Assembly (NCBI GenBank): GCA_002892395.1
Contig: NBBL01000006.1
Span: 124,001 to 188,000 of the forward strand
DNA length: 64,000 nucleotides
Reading direction: 5' to 3'
From: Lachnospiraceae bacterium
GTDB taxonomy: Bacteria > Bacillota > Clostridia > Lachnospirales > Lachnospiraceae
This document shows, piece by piece, positions 1 to 7,785 of the stretch (positions are counted from its first letter, which is position 1; each line of letters opens with the position of its first letter). A program made the translations under genes and the position numbers. Under the pieces are notes generated by a model. It was not told where the DNA came from, ran no database searches, and saw nothing but the letters and a program-made list of their open reading frames with translations.

Positions 1-74
1 TCCAGCTTGGTCAGCAGAACCCCGGTTGCATTTCCCCCGGTCAGATCATCTGCCACCACGACACATTCTGCCAT
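1..74 (-). CDS. Four-carbon acid sugar kinase (DUF1537 family), N-terminal fragment
   Basis: Only the first 24 codons lie in the window; the gene runs off the left edge. The translation starts MAECVVVADDLTGGNATGVL. The VVADDLTG stretch is the conserved N-terminal motif of the DUF1537 sugar-acid kinases (OtnK/DtnK type), which phosphorylate four-carbon sugar acids such as threonate or erythronate derivatives. The start at 74 is supported by a purine-rich GGAAGGAAGGG just upstream. The gene lies 32 bases after the GntP permease stop and in the same direction, so it should be the third gene of that operon. It is a second kinase of the same family as the 1698-3146 gene. The family assignment rests on a short piece. 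Confidence 0.72.
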   Translation of the reverse strand, partial: MAECVVVADDLTGGNATGVLLTKL

Positions 75-106
75 CAGCCACCCTTCCTTCCGCGCACCGC
101 TTCCGC

Positions 107-1525
107 TTACCGTATGAAAAGACTCAAAATCACAATCTCCGCCACGCCCACTGCCCAGGCAATGGTGGAGGTAATGGACCAGATCCGAAGCTGATCCTTT
201 GCTTCGCTGACCCCCAGCGTTCTGTTCACCACCCAGAAGTAGGAATCATTGAAATATCCAAAGAACAGAGAACCGACGCAGCAGGCGATGACGCCCAGCA
301 GCGGATTGACCCCTGCCGCATTCAGAATCGGCGCAGAAATCGAAGCCGCCGTCGTCATAGCCACGGTTCCGGATCCCTGAATAAAGCGCATGGCAGTGGA
401 AATCACCAGCGGAAGAATCACCAGCGGAATGGAAGCTGCTGCCAGTCCGTCCGCCATATAGCTTCCCAGTCCGGAATCCTTGATAATCTGCCCCAGGGCG
501 CCGCCGCCGCCGGTAACCAGCATGATAATCCCCGCAGACGCCATGCCCTTTTCCATCTCAAGCAGCGCAGTCTTTCGATCCAGTCTCGTCCCCAGTGTAA
601 AAATAGCAAGAACCAGCCCCAGTCCCACCGCAATAATCGGCTGACCGAAGAAAATCAGGTACGACATGACCCCGCCTGTCAGCTTCATCGCGGTGGCAAT
701 GGTGTTGATGAGAATCAAAACAATGGGAACCAGAAGCGGTGCAAAGGACTCAAAAGTCCCCGGAACCGCCGTCATATCCATGTGGAAGGCTGCATTGTAA
801 TCCGGCTCCCGGTACGTCTCCGGCTTAATCTGATCCGCATCGTCCAGAAGCCAGTAATACTTTTTGGAAAGGCTGAGTCTGGAATAGGCAATACAGGCAA
901 CCGTCATCGGCAGTGCCAACACAATACTCATCAAAATATAGACCCCCACATCGACACCGAAGATGCCGCACACCCCCAGCGGCCCCGGAGTCGGCGGTAC
1001 CAGGGAGTGGGTGATCACCAGCCCCGCTGCCAGCGAGACCCCCAGTCCCACCACCGATTTTTTGGTCACCCTTGAAAGCGCCTTCGCAATCGGAGCCAAA
1101 ACAATGAATCCGGAATCGCAGAAAATCGGAATCGACACCAGAAATCCGGTGAAGGCAAGCGCCTCCTCTTCCTTCCCCTTTCCAAACAGGTGCAGGAACG
1201 TAAGCGCCATTCTCTTTGCCGCCCCGGTCGCCTCAAAAATCTGTCCCATCATGACCCCGAAGCCGATGATGATTCCGATGCTTCCCAGCGTGCCTCCGAA
1301 GCCTGCGGTAATGGAATGCAGAACACCAAGTGTCTTTTTCGCGCCGTCAGCCGTCTCATACGTAATGTTGGTGAGCGGCATACCGCCGATGACGCCGACA
1401 ATGACGGTGGCAATCAGCAGTGCCAGAAATGCCTGAATCTTTGTCTTCAGCACCATGAAGATCAGCAGTATGATCCCAATGGCAAGTCCCGCCAACATCC
1501 TCTCTCCGCTTAACCCGTTAACCAT
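107..1525 (-). CDS. GntP-family sugar-acid:H+ symporter
   Basis: A 472-residue polytopic membrane protein with about a dozen hydrophobic segments. It contains the GntP-family features SIPIFCDSGFIVLAPIAK near residue 130 and HSLVPPTPGPLG near residue 175. Family members import gluconate, glycerate or related sugar acids with protons. It sits between two four-carbon acid sugar kinases in one leftward operon, so a four-carbon sugar acid is the likely substrate (inference). The ATG at 1525 has GGGGGAAACT directly upstream. The whole 170-base gap to the preceding kinase is a tandem repeat (see 1536-1673). Length is normal for the family. Confidence 0.9.
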   Translation of the reverse strand: MVNGLSGERMLAGLAIGIILLIFMVLKTKIQAFLALLIATVIVGVIGGMPLTNITYETADGAKKTLGVLHSITAGFGGTLGSIGIIIGFGVMMGQIFEATGAAKRMALTFLHLFGKGKEEEALAFTGFLVSIPIFCDSGFIVLAPIAKALSRVTKKSVVGLGVSLAAGLVITHSLVPPTPGPLGVCGIFGVDVGVYILMSIVLALPMTVACIAYSRLSLSKKYYWLLDDADQIKPETYREPDYNAAFHMDMTAVPGTFESFAPLLVPIVLILINTIATAMKLTGGVMSYLIFFGQPIIAVGLGLVLAIFTLGTRLDRKTALLEMEKGMASAGIIMLVTGGGGALGQIIKDSGLGSYMADGLAAASIPLVILPLVISTAMRFIQGSGTVAMTTAASISAPILNAAGVNPLLGVIACCVGSLFFGYFNDSYFWVVNRTLGVSEAKDQLRIWSITSTIAWAVGVAEIVILSLFIR

Positions 1526-1535
1526 AGTTTCCCCC

Positions 1536-1673
1536 TTTTATTCCTGTTTTCAGCTTTTTATTTCTGTTCTCAGCTTTTATTCCTGTTCTCAGCTTTTATT
1601 TCTGTTCTCAGCTTTTTATTCCTGTTTTCAGCTTTTTATTTCTGTTCCCAGCCTTTATTCCTGTTCTCAGCCG
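1536..1673. repeat. Seven-copy 19-20 bp tandem repeat in the gntP-type permease leader
   Basis: The gap between the kinase stop and the permease start consists of about seven copies of a 19-20 base unit. On the plus strand the unit is TTTTATTYCTGTTCTCAGC. The copies alternate between TTCCTG and TTTCTG, so the higher-order period is about 39 bases. On the coding (minus) strand every second copy reads ACAGGAATAAAA, which resembles a Shine-Dalgarno site. The last copy ends just before the real ribosome binding site of the permease. Direct observation; the function is unknown. Confidence 0.93.
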
Positions 1674-1697
1674 GATACCCGTGCTGCCCTCCGGTTC

Positions 1698-3146
1698 TTA
1701 TGCCTTCTCCTTCTTGCCCGCTTCAACGCCCATTAAAATCTCCGCAGTTTCCCTCAGTGTCTCCGCTTCCCCCACATTCCCGGGAAAGATGACGTAGGGC
1801 GTCCGGGGAAACTTACTTTCCTCCCCGGTTTGCCAGACCGGGATCCCCGGTCTGATCTGACCCAGAACATTCGCCTTTTTCACTGCCAGCGCCTTGGTAC
1901 CGATATCGCTGGAGGTGATTCCGCCCTTGGCAATCACAAAGCTGGGCGTAACCGAAAGCCCTCCCACCAGGGACTGGACCGCATCGGAAATTCGGGTGGA
2001 AAGCCGCAGCTCGTCCTCCTTGTCTCCGGTATCCGCTGTAATCAGTGCTCTGGTGGTGTAGCAGCAGACGGTTTTCCCCGATCGAATCCACGCCTCCTCC
2101 TGTTCAAGGCAGCGCTGCACCTCCGCCCGGAATTTCTTCTCGTCCCTCACCAGTCTCGCATCCAGCTCAATCAATTCAATGTTTGTAAGCTCCTTCAGCG
2201 CTTCCAGCTGCCTGGTCGTCTTTTCCGTGTGAGAGCCTGCCACAATAATGCCTCCGGTTTTCACGTCCGCTGTAATCATCTCTTCCCTGGTGAGCAGCGG
2301 ACGGTCGGAAATTCCTCCCATCACCTTGACAATTGCAGCCGCCGTGCGAAGCATAAATACCTTTCCCTTGTTCATCGCCCGGTACAGTGAAACACAAAAC
2401 ACCTTGATATCCGAATAATCAACGGCATTGACTATGATCTTATTGAAGCCCCGGACCCCCATGAGCTGCGCTTCGATCTTGTCATAGGCACAGGCTCGGA
2501 TGTCCTCCAACGAAATGCAGACCACATCCTCTGCCCGGTACCGCCCCCCGGTCTTCTCCTCCACATATTCCGGCAGTGTGGCCGCGGTGTATCCAAAGGT
2601 TCTGTCCTTCGCAAATTCCGTCTCATTTGCCGGAATCAACCTGTCCCCATACTGCACATAATGGACATTGCCGATGGTGAATCGCCCGCCTTCCTTAAAA
2701 AAGGGGCACAAAATCTCGCCGTCCACTGTCTTTCCGGTGTTGGCCTCGTAACAGTCCTTTAAAATTTCAGTTTCCAGCGGATAATGTCCCCGTAATGTAC
2801 TGTCGCTGCGGCTGATCAACAAATATTCCCGTCCGCTCTCCCTGGCTGCCGCGTCAACTGCTGCCGCGATCTCCCGGTGCATCCCGGCGGTCTGTTCAGC
2901 CGGAACCCCCCTGGAATTGGTGAGAATATAGAAAAGCTTCTGCTTCTCCGAAAACCCGTCCAGCATGCTCTCCCTGTCCCATCCGGTGTAGACAGAAATA
3001 TCGTGCACCGTCTGCACACCGGTGGGATCATCGTCCAGAACCACAATCTTTTTGTTGTTCCTTTCCACCTCCTGCTTTAAAAGCTGATCCACCGCCTCCA
3101 AATCAATGGGCGGATACTGCTGAAACACTTCTTTTGTCAGATGCAT
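1698..3146 (-). CDS. Four-carbon acid sugar kinase (DUF1537 family)
   Basis: A 482-residue protein. Near residue 37 it has VVLDDDPTGVQTVHDI, and further on FYILTNSRG and LISRSDSTLRGHYPLE. These are conserved motifs of the N-terminal half of DUF1537 kinases. The C-terminal nucleotide-binding half carries FVIAKGGITSSDIGTKAL. The family ATP-dependently phosphorylates four-carbon sugar acids before aldolase or decarboxylation steps. I prefer the ATG at 3146 (MHLTKEVF) over 3209 because GAGGAG lies 9 bases upstream and family members begin near there. It is the first gene of a leftward operon with the GntP permease and a second DUF1537 kinase, and is expressed from the promoter at 3256-3284. Substrate stereochemistry cannot be told from sequence. 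Confidence 0.88.
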   Translation of the reverse strand: MHLTKEVFQQYPPIDLEAVDQLLKQEVERNNKKIVVLDDDPTGVQTVHDISVYTGWDRESMLDGFSEKQKLFYILTNSRGVPAEQTAGMHREIAAAVDAAARESGREYLLISRSDSTLRGHYPLETEILKDCYEANTGKTVDGEILCPFFKEGGRFTIGNVHYVQYGDRLIPANETEFAKDRTFGYTAATLPEYVEEKTGGRYRAEDVVCISLEDIRACAYDKIEAQLMGVRGFNKIIVNAVDYSDIKVFCVSLYRAMNKGKVFMLRTAAAIVKVMGGISDRPLLTREEMITADVKTGGIIVAGSHTEKTTRQLEALKELTNIELIELDARLVRDEKKFRAEVQRCLEQEEAWIRSGKTVCCYTTRALITADTGDKEDELRLSTRISDAVQSLVGGLSVTPSFVIAKGGITSSDIGTKALAVKKANVLGQIRPGIPVWQTGEESKFPRTPYVIFPGNVGEAETLRETAEILMGVEAGKKEKA

Positions 3147-3255
3147 GATCCTTGGCTCCTCTCCCCCCGGCCCCCCGGGGATCCCCTTCCGCTCTCCGTA
3201 TTCCATCAACTTTCATAATAAATGGTTTCTTTTTTTATTATTTCTATCTATTTTG

Positions 3256-3284
3256 ATTATAGCCTTAACCGGTATACCGGTCAA
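3256..3284 (-). promoter_or_regulatory. Sigma-A promoter of the sugar-acid kinase operon
   Basis: On the minus strand, TTGACC is followed by a 17-base spacer and TATAAT, about 110 bases upstream of the kinase start. The spacer and -35 element overlap the palindrome at 3268-3281, so a protein bound there would block RNA polymerase. Confidence 0.82.
3268..3281. promoter_or_regulatory. Perfect 14-bp palindrome, probable GntR-family operator
   Basis: The sequence ACCGGTATACCGGT is its own reverse complement. It lies between the -35 and -10 elements of the kinase-operon promoter and upstream of the divergent GntR/FCD gene at 3450. GntR-family regulators commonly bind short palindromes with a central TATA-like core. 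That the adjacent regulator binds here is an inference from position and symmetry. Confidence 0.7.
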
Positions 3285-3382
3285 ACACAAAGATTTACAA
3301 AGATAAAAAATTTTTTCATGCATTTTTACAGTCTTACCTGCATCGCTTTGCCGCCTCCTCTTTCGTTTTTTTCCATAAACTA

Positions 3383-3391
3383 TGGTACACT
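3383..3391 (+). promoter_or_regulatory. Candidate extended -10 promoter of the GntR gene
   Basis: TGG followed by TACACT forms an extended -10 element about 60 bases before the GntR start. No good -35 box is visible, so this is a weak call. Confidence 0.35.
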
Positions 3392-3449
3392 GGGGACAGC
3401 CCATCAAAACGCCGGCAAACAAAAAGGCAGCAAAGACAAGGAGCTTGGT

Positions 3450-4142
3450 ATGGCACCGAAAAAGCCGCTGGAAGAGTACGCATATAAATATATGAAGCAA
3501 CGCATCAATGACGGAACCCTTGAGGCAGGCGTCATCTACTCCGAGACCAGGATGGCAGCGAAAATCGGCATTTCCAGAACGCCGTTTCGAACAGCCCTCG
3601 CGAAGCTGAGACAGGATCACTATATTGACATTCTTCCCAGCAAAGGCTTTCAGGTTCACAACATGACCCTGGACGACATTCATAACACCTATCAATCCCG
3701 CATTGCAGTGGAGGGGTACTGTACCCTCTATCTGCACTGGAACAAGCATACGCCGGAGGGGCAGGCGGCCCTTAAGGAACTTGACCGTGTCCTCCATGAC
3801 GCCGAGCATGCCCTGAACCGAAACACATCCGCCGGGGAATACCTTCCCCTGGACGACGCCTTCCACCAAGTCATTGTCGCCTTCTGCAAAAATCGAGAGC
3901 TTATGGCACTCTTTGAAAACTACAACCATCTGCTCCGCTTGATTGCCCTGAAAACCTTTGAAGCGCCGGGTCGATTTCAGCAGTCCCTCTCGGAGCACCG
4001 CGAGATCTACCAAAGCATCCTTTCGGAGGGAGCCCACGCCGGGGAGGCGGTCTACCGGAGCGTCATCCGCCACATTGACGCCACGAAGCAATGCGCTCTT
4101 TCGGTACTTGAGCAAAACAATACAGCGTCCGAAGGGGGCTGA
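3450..4142 (+). CDS. GntR-family transcriptional regulator (FCD subfamily)
   Basis: A 230-residue protein. An N-terminal winged helix-turn-helix spans roughly residues 10-75 (ETRMAAKIGISRTPFRTALAKL, including the SRTPFR recognition-helix motif). An all-helical FCD effector domain follows, with VEGYCTLYLHW, DDAFHQVIVAF and HREIYQSIL; the histidines are typical metal-contacting positions of FCD domains. The ATG at 3450 has GGAG six bases upstream; the in-frame extension up to 3222 has no binding site and a poor composition. It is divergent from the kinase/permease operon, whose promoter contains a palindrome, so it probably represses that operon until a sugar acid binds (inference). The last codons and the stop lie in a 58-base tandem duplication. 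Confidence 0.88.
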   Translation: MAPKKPLEEYAYKYMKQRINDGTLEAGVIYSETRMAAKIGISRTPFRTALAKLRQDHYIDILPSKGFQVHNMTLDDIHNTYQSRIAVEGYCTLYLHWNKHTPEGQAALKELDRVLHDAEHALNRNTSAGEYLPLDDAFHQVIVAFCKNRELMALFENYNHLLRLIALKTFEAPGRFQQSLSEHREIYQSILSEGAHAGEAVYRSVIRHIDATKQCALSVLEQNNTASEGG

Positions 4143-4240
4143 GACAACGGAAGCCGCCCTCTTCCCCTGGCGCCACAAAAAGCCGCTGCAAGGGGGCTAC
4201 GACAAAGGAAGCCGCCCTCCGCCCTTGGCCCCCGCAAAAA
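4133..4240. repeat. Two-copy 58-bp tandem duplication spanning the gntR stop codon
   Basis: AGGGGGCTgAGACAACGG at 4133 recurs as AGGGGGCTACGACAAAGG at 4191, with similarity continuing through GAAGCCGCCCTC. The first copy contains the TGA of the GntR gene; the second lies downstream and is non-coding. It looks like a slippage or recombination duplication. Confidence 0.8.
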
Positions 4241-4242
4241 AA

Positions 4243-4268
4243 GCAAAAAAAGCGCCCGAAAGGGCGCT
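4243..4268 (-). terminator. Second (distal) rho-independent terminator of brnQ
   Basis: On the minus strand the stem AGCGCCC/GGGCGCT with loop TTTC is followed directly by a run of T residues. It is downstream of the hairpin at 4288-4333. Confidence 0.65.
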
Positions 4269-4287
4269 GAAAAAATGTTATGGCATA

Positions 4288-4334
4288 AAAGAAGGAGCCT
4301 CCCGGCTTTCACGCCCGGGCAGCTCCTTCTTTTT
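4288..4334. terminator. Bidirectional terminator between convergent gntR and brnQ
   Basis: AAGAAGGAGC and GCTCCTTCTT flank an inner CCCGG/CCGGG-type stem, with T runs at both ends. It can stop rightward transcription from the GntR gene and leftward transcription from brnQ. Confidence 0.78.
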
Positions 4335-4355
4335 GATCCAAGCCTTGGAGCCGGC

Positions 4356-5702
4356 TTATTCTGTTTTCTTTGGGCTTAAAAGAAGACCCACCAAAAATCC
4401 CAGGATGGTCGGGCAGACCCAGCCAAAGCCCAGCTTGAAAAACGGAAGATAGCTTTTCAGGAATTCAATCAGGGCCTCTGCGTGGGTGGCTGCAATCCAC
4501 TCCGAAGGCATTGCCTTAATAAAATCAAAGATCGCGCTGAGGAAGGTGGCGCCCATCAGGCAGTGAACCACCCGCGGCCGTTTCTCCAGCCAGGTTCCCC
4601 CAAAGGCAATGATAATCAAGGTGATGGACAACGGATACAGCATCATCAGAACCGGGATGGTAACCTTGATGATGGAGGAAAGTCCCACATTGGCGATGGA
4701 AGCCGTGATCACACTGAAGAGCACCGCCCACTGATTGTAGCGAAGCGTTCCGGGAAACATCTCCTGAAAGCAGGTGGAGCAGCTGGTCACAAGGCCGATT
4801 GCCGTCTTAAGGCAGGCAAAGCTCACGATGAGCGTCAGGAGAACCGAGCCGAAGCTGGGGAAATAGTGTGCCGCTGCATCTGCAAGAACCGTGCCTCCGT
4901 TCTCTGCCAGCTCTGCATAGCCCCGGGTGCCTGCGCCCATCAGGGCCACCAGAACGTAAATCACTGCCATCAGAAGACAGCTGGTCAAGCCTGCCATAAT
5001 GGTGTTCAGCGCAACGTACTTCGGCTCCCGGATCCCCTGCTTTTTGACCACGTCTACCACGATGATGCCGAAGGCAAGCCCTGCCAGCGCATCCATGGTA
5101 TTGTACCCGTCCAGGATGCCCTGTATCACCGCGCCGCTTTTGTAAGCCATAAGCGGCTCATACTGGCTGATGGTCCCGGCAGGACGGAGCAATGCAGAAA
5201 ACACCAGGATGCCCAGAACCACAAAAAAGATGGGATTCAGTATTTTTCCGATCCAGGTGAGAATGTTGCCCGGGCGAAGCGAAAACCACAAAATCAAGAC
5301 CAGAAAGAGGAGCGAAAACAGAAGCAACGCCAGCCGCTCATCAAAGCCCGCCGGGAGCATTCTCCGGACGCCCACCTCAAAGGGAACGGTGACGCACCTG
5401 GGACAAGCGAAAAAAGGTCCGATTGTCAGATACAGCCCGCAGGTGAAGAGGTAAGCAAATTTCCTTCCCACCCGTTTGCTGAGCATGAGTACACCGCTGC
5501 TCTCGGTAATGGCCAGTGCAGCCACCGCAAGGAGCGGAAGCCCGACCCCGGTAACCGAAAAGCCCGCCACGGCCTTCCACACGTTTCTGCCTGCCAGCTG
5601 TCCCAGGCGCGCAGGGAAAATCAGGTTTCCCGCCCCGAAAAACAGACCGAACAGCATGCTCATGATGGATGCCGCTTCCCAAAATGTCAGTTTCTTTTTC
5701 AT
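4356..5702 (-). CDS. brnQ: Branched-chain amino acid:cation symporter BrnQ
   Basis: A 448-residue, about 12-helix membrane protein of the LIVCS family, which imports leucine, isoleucine and valine with Na+ or H+. The N-terminus MKKKLTFWEAASIMSMLFGL continues into FFGAGNLIFPARLGQLAG, the family hallmark. Conserved GPFFACPRCVTVPFEVGV and LDGYNTMDALAGLAFG stretches follow. The ATG at 5702 has AAGGAGGG 8 bases upstream, and the in-frame extension to 5816 is rejected. It is monocistronic: the terminator of the preceding repeat-protein gene lies upstream and two hairpins lie downstream. I saw no T-box or riboswitch in the short, AT-rich leader. Family assignment is firm; the exact amino acid preference is not visible. 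Confidence 0.93.
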   Translation of the reverse strand: MKKKLTFWEAASIMSMLFGLFFGAGNLIFPARLGQLAGRNVWKAVAGFSVTGVGLPLLAVAALAITESSGVLMLSKRVGRKFAYLFTCGLYLTIGPFFACPRCVTVPFEVGVRRMLPAGFDERLALLLFSLLFLVLILWFSLRPGNILTWIGKILNPIFFVVLGILVFSALLRPAGTISQYEPLMAYKSGAVIQGILDGYNTMDALAGLAFGIIVVDVVKKQGIREPKYVALNTIMAGLTSCLLMAVIYVLVALMGAGTRGYAELAENGGTVLADAAAHYFPSFGSVLLTLIVSFACLKTAIGLVTSCSTCFQEMFPGTLRYNQWAVLFSVITASIANVGLSSIIKVTIPVLMMLYPLSITLIIIAFGGTWLEKRPRVVHCLMGATFLSAIFDFIKAMPSEWIAATHAEALIEFLKSYLPFFKLGFGWVCPTILGFLVGLLLSPKKTE

Positions 5703-5782
5703 ACCTTTACCCTCCTTTGTTTCTTGATTTAAGAATTTATCATGATTGAAATCAAAATACAATCTTTTTTTGACACAACAAA

Positions 5783-5808
5783 GACGGGAGACCTTTCGGT
5801 CTCCCGTC
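5783..5808 (-). terminator. Rho-independent terminator of the repeat-protein gene
   Basis: A perfect 11-base stem (GACGGGAGACC/GGTCTCCCGTC) with a TTTC loop, followed on the minus strand by TTTGTTGTG. It separates the 5863-7518 gene from brnQ. Confidence 0.75.
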
Positions 5809-5862
5809 CGCCGCAATTAGAATTTCAGTGTAACACTCAGCCCGTATTACCGGTTGGGGAAA

Positions 5863-7518
5863 TTAGTCAACAAAGACCTGCTGAATCTTGTTTTCCTTCA
5901 GAACTACCTTGAAGCCGTCGCCGTCCTTCTTGGTGCCGCTCTTCACAACGGAACCGGAGGTGTTGATGACTACATAGTTAGCCATGTCGAGGTTATCATA
6001 CTTGTTTGCTGCGGTGCCATACTGGCGAGCACCCTTCTTGCCTTCCTTACTGTTCGGAAGCTCTTTCTTAACAAACTCAGCAACAGTCATCTGCTCGAAG
6101 GTGCTCGTATTGAGAACCTCAATCTTGTTGTCGCTGCCTGCGGTCATCAGCTTGCCGCCCAGGTAGTACTTCTTATCACTCAGATCAGAGATACCCTGAC
6201 CTCTCTTGGTGCCTTCCTTCGTAAACTTGAAGGTCAGCTTCTCGCCGTCCAGCTCCACTCTCTGAATGCCGGTCTTCATGCTGCCGTCATGATCTGCATC
6301 ATCGGAGAAGTAGTAAACACCGTAGCCGTTATCCACATTCTTGTAACCAACCTTATGATCTCTGACATACTTATCAAAGGTATCCTCGGTGTCGTAGTTG
6401 CCTTCGCTGTCCACATACTCAAGGATGTTGTTGCTGGGGTCGGTTTTCAGAATCGCCAGACCCGAAATCATGCCGCCCTTCAGGTCAAATGCGTACTTCT
6501 TGCCCTTGATGGACTTGATCTGACCGGCATAGATGTTGCCGTTTCCGTCTGCATAGTACCACTTGCTGGAGCCGTCATCGTAAGAACCAAAGTTCAGGAA
6601 GTAACCCGGAACCACCTTGAACCAGCCCTTGGTGTAGCGGGCGCCGGACTCCGGAGAAGAGAAGTACTGGAACGTTCTCGCATATTCGTAGGTCTTCTCA
6701 GCATCTGCCTTCGTAGCAGAACCTCTGCTCGACAGATTCTTATTCGCATCGTCAACCGTTGCACTGTGCCAGTCAGCGATCATACGGCCGTATCCATCAA
6801 AGCCGTACTTCTTGCCGTTGATGGTCTTGTTGGTCTTGTCGGTCTGCTTCTGTCCGGAGGACTTGAAGAAGAACCAGCGAACCTGATCCTCATCCCAGAA
6901 GGAATCGCCGGGCTGCTCAGCATCAGCATCTGCCACATCGGTCAGAGCGATCTCTCTCCAGCCTACGCTCATGGCGCCGTCGTTCTCATCGCCGAAGTAG
7001 TACTCGCAGTCGGTGAATGCGTTGTCGTCATGATTGGTTGTGCCGTCGTCCTTCTTGACCCAGCCGTACTGCATTCTGCCGTCCTCATCGAAGCAGTAGG
7101 TCTTTCCGTTGATGACCTTCTTGAAGAGTCTTCCTGAGGAGTGGGTGTTCTTGTATGCCTTGCCGTTGCCCTGGAAGTAGTACCACCAGACATCCGGCTG
7201 ATCGTCCTCGCCTGCGTCCTCGTTGTCGATGGCAACCCACTGGTTGCGGACCATTGCGCCGCTGGCGTTGACATAGTAGTAGTCGTCATTGTCCTCGACC
7301 AGGCTGTCGGTTGCCATCTCGCCGGAATCGTCAAGATAGAACCAGTTGTCACCGGACTTCTCCCAAGAATCGGTAACCATTTCGCCTGCCTTGTTGTAGT
7401 ATACCCATGTACCATTTTCTTCCTGCCAGCCGGTCGCTGCGAAAGAGGTCATGGATGCACCGATTGCAAGAAGCGCCGCTGCGGAAACAACTGCAGCAAT
7501 TTTCGTCTGCTTTCTCAT
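5863..7518 (-). CDS. Secreted cell-wall-binding repeat protein (choline-binding YG repeats)
   Basis: A 551-residue exported protein. The signal peptide covers residues 1-28, ending SMTSFAA before TGWQEENGTW. Virtually the whole mature part is made of GW...WYY...G-type repeats (for example GTWVYYNKAGEMVTDSW and NWFYLDDSGEMATDS). In the middle the repeats are longer and interrupted, with aspartate-rich inserts. No catalytic domain is visible. Such repeats bind choline on teichoic acids or related polymers in pneumococci and many Clostridia. The ATG at 7518 is preceded by AGGAGAG. It is divergent from the LicC-LicA fusion gene, so anchor protein and choline-activating enzyme share an intergenic region. 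The role may be structural or adhesive (inference). Confidence 0.85.
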   Translation of the reverse strand: MRKQTKIAAVVSAAALLAIGASMTSFAATGWQEENGTWVYYNKAGEMVTDSWEKSGDNWFYLDDSGEMATDSLVEDNDDYYYVNASGAMVRNQWVAIDNEDAGEDDQPDVWWYYFQGNGKAYKNTHSSGRLFKKVINGKTYCFDEDGRMQYGWVKKDDGTTNHDDNAFTDCEYYFGDENDGAMSVGWREIALTDVADADAEQPGDSFWDEDQVRWFFFKSSGQKQTDKTNKTINGKKYGFDGYGRMIADWHSATVDDANKNLSSRGSATKADAEKTYEYARTFQYFSSPESGARYTKGWFKVVPGYFLNFGSYDDGSSKWYYADGNGNIYAGQIKSIKGKKYAFDLKGGMISGLAILKTDPSNNILEYVDSEGNYDTEDTFDKYVRDHKVGYKNVDNGYGVYYFSDDADHDGSMKTGIQRVELDGEKLTFKFTKEGTKRGQGISDLSDKKYYLGGKLMTAGSDNKIEVLNTSTFEQMTVAEFVKKELPNSKEGKKGARQYGTAANKYDNLDMANYVVINTSGSVVKSGTKKDGDGFKVVLKENKIQQVFVD

Positions 7519-7658
7519 AATAAATGCACTCTCCTTTTCTCTTTTTGAAAAACATGTTGAAATCCCTAATTGCGTTCAAAAGGAATTTTACCGCGGATGG
7601 TTCGAAAAAGCAACTTACAAATCCCTTACGGCTCGGCTTCCTTTCGTGTACGGTTCTT

Positions 7659-7664
7659 AGTATA
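7659..7664 (-). promoter_or_regulatory. Candidate -10 element of the repeat-protein gene
   Basis: GCTATACTAAGAAC on the minus strand nearly matches GCTATACTAAAGAAC in front of the other repeat-protein gene (9614-9628). No clear -35 is seen. The leader to the start codon would be about 130 bases with no recognised structure. Confidence 0.4.
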
Positions 7665-7729
7665 GCGGGGATCGGACCAAACTTCCATCACTTTTCTATG
7701 GCTATTTTCTTACGGAAAGTTTACGCTTG

Positions 7730-7738
7730 TGTTATAAT
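7730..7738 (+). promoter_or_regulatory. Extended -10 promoter of licCA
   Basis: TGT followed by a consensus TATAAT, about 48 bases upstream of the licCA start. The -35 region is poor, but the extended -10 can compensate. Confidence 0.65.
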
Positions 7739-7785
7739 GTTCATATTACAATTTTGTTTTCTGTAATTGAACAATGGGAGGTCAT

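Noticed and set aside
5703-5782. T-box or riboswitch controlling brnQ
   Set aside because: The leader is only about 80 bases, AT-rich, and has no T-box motif or antiterminator structure.
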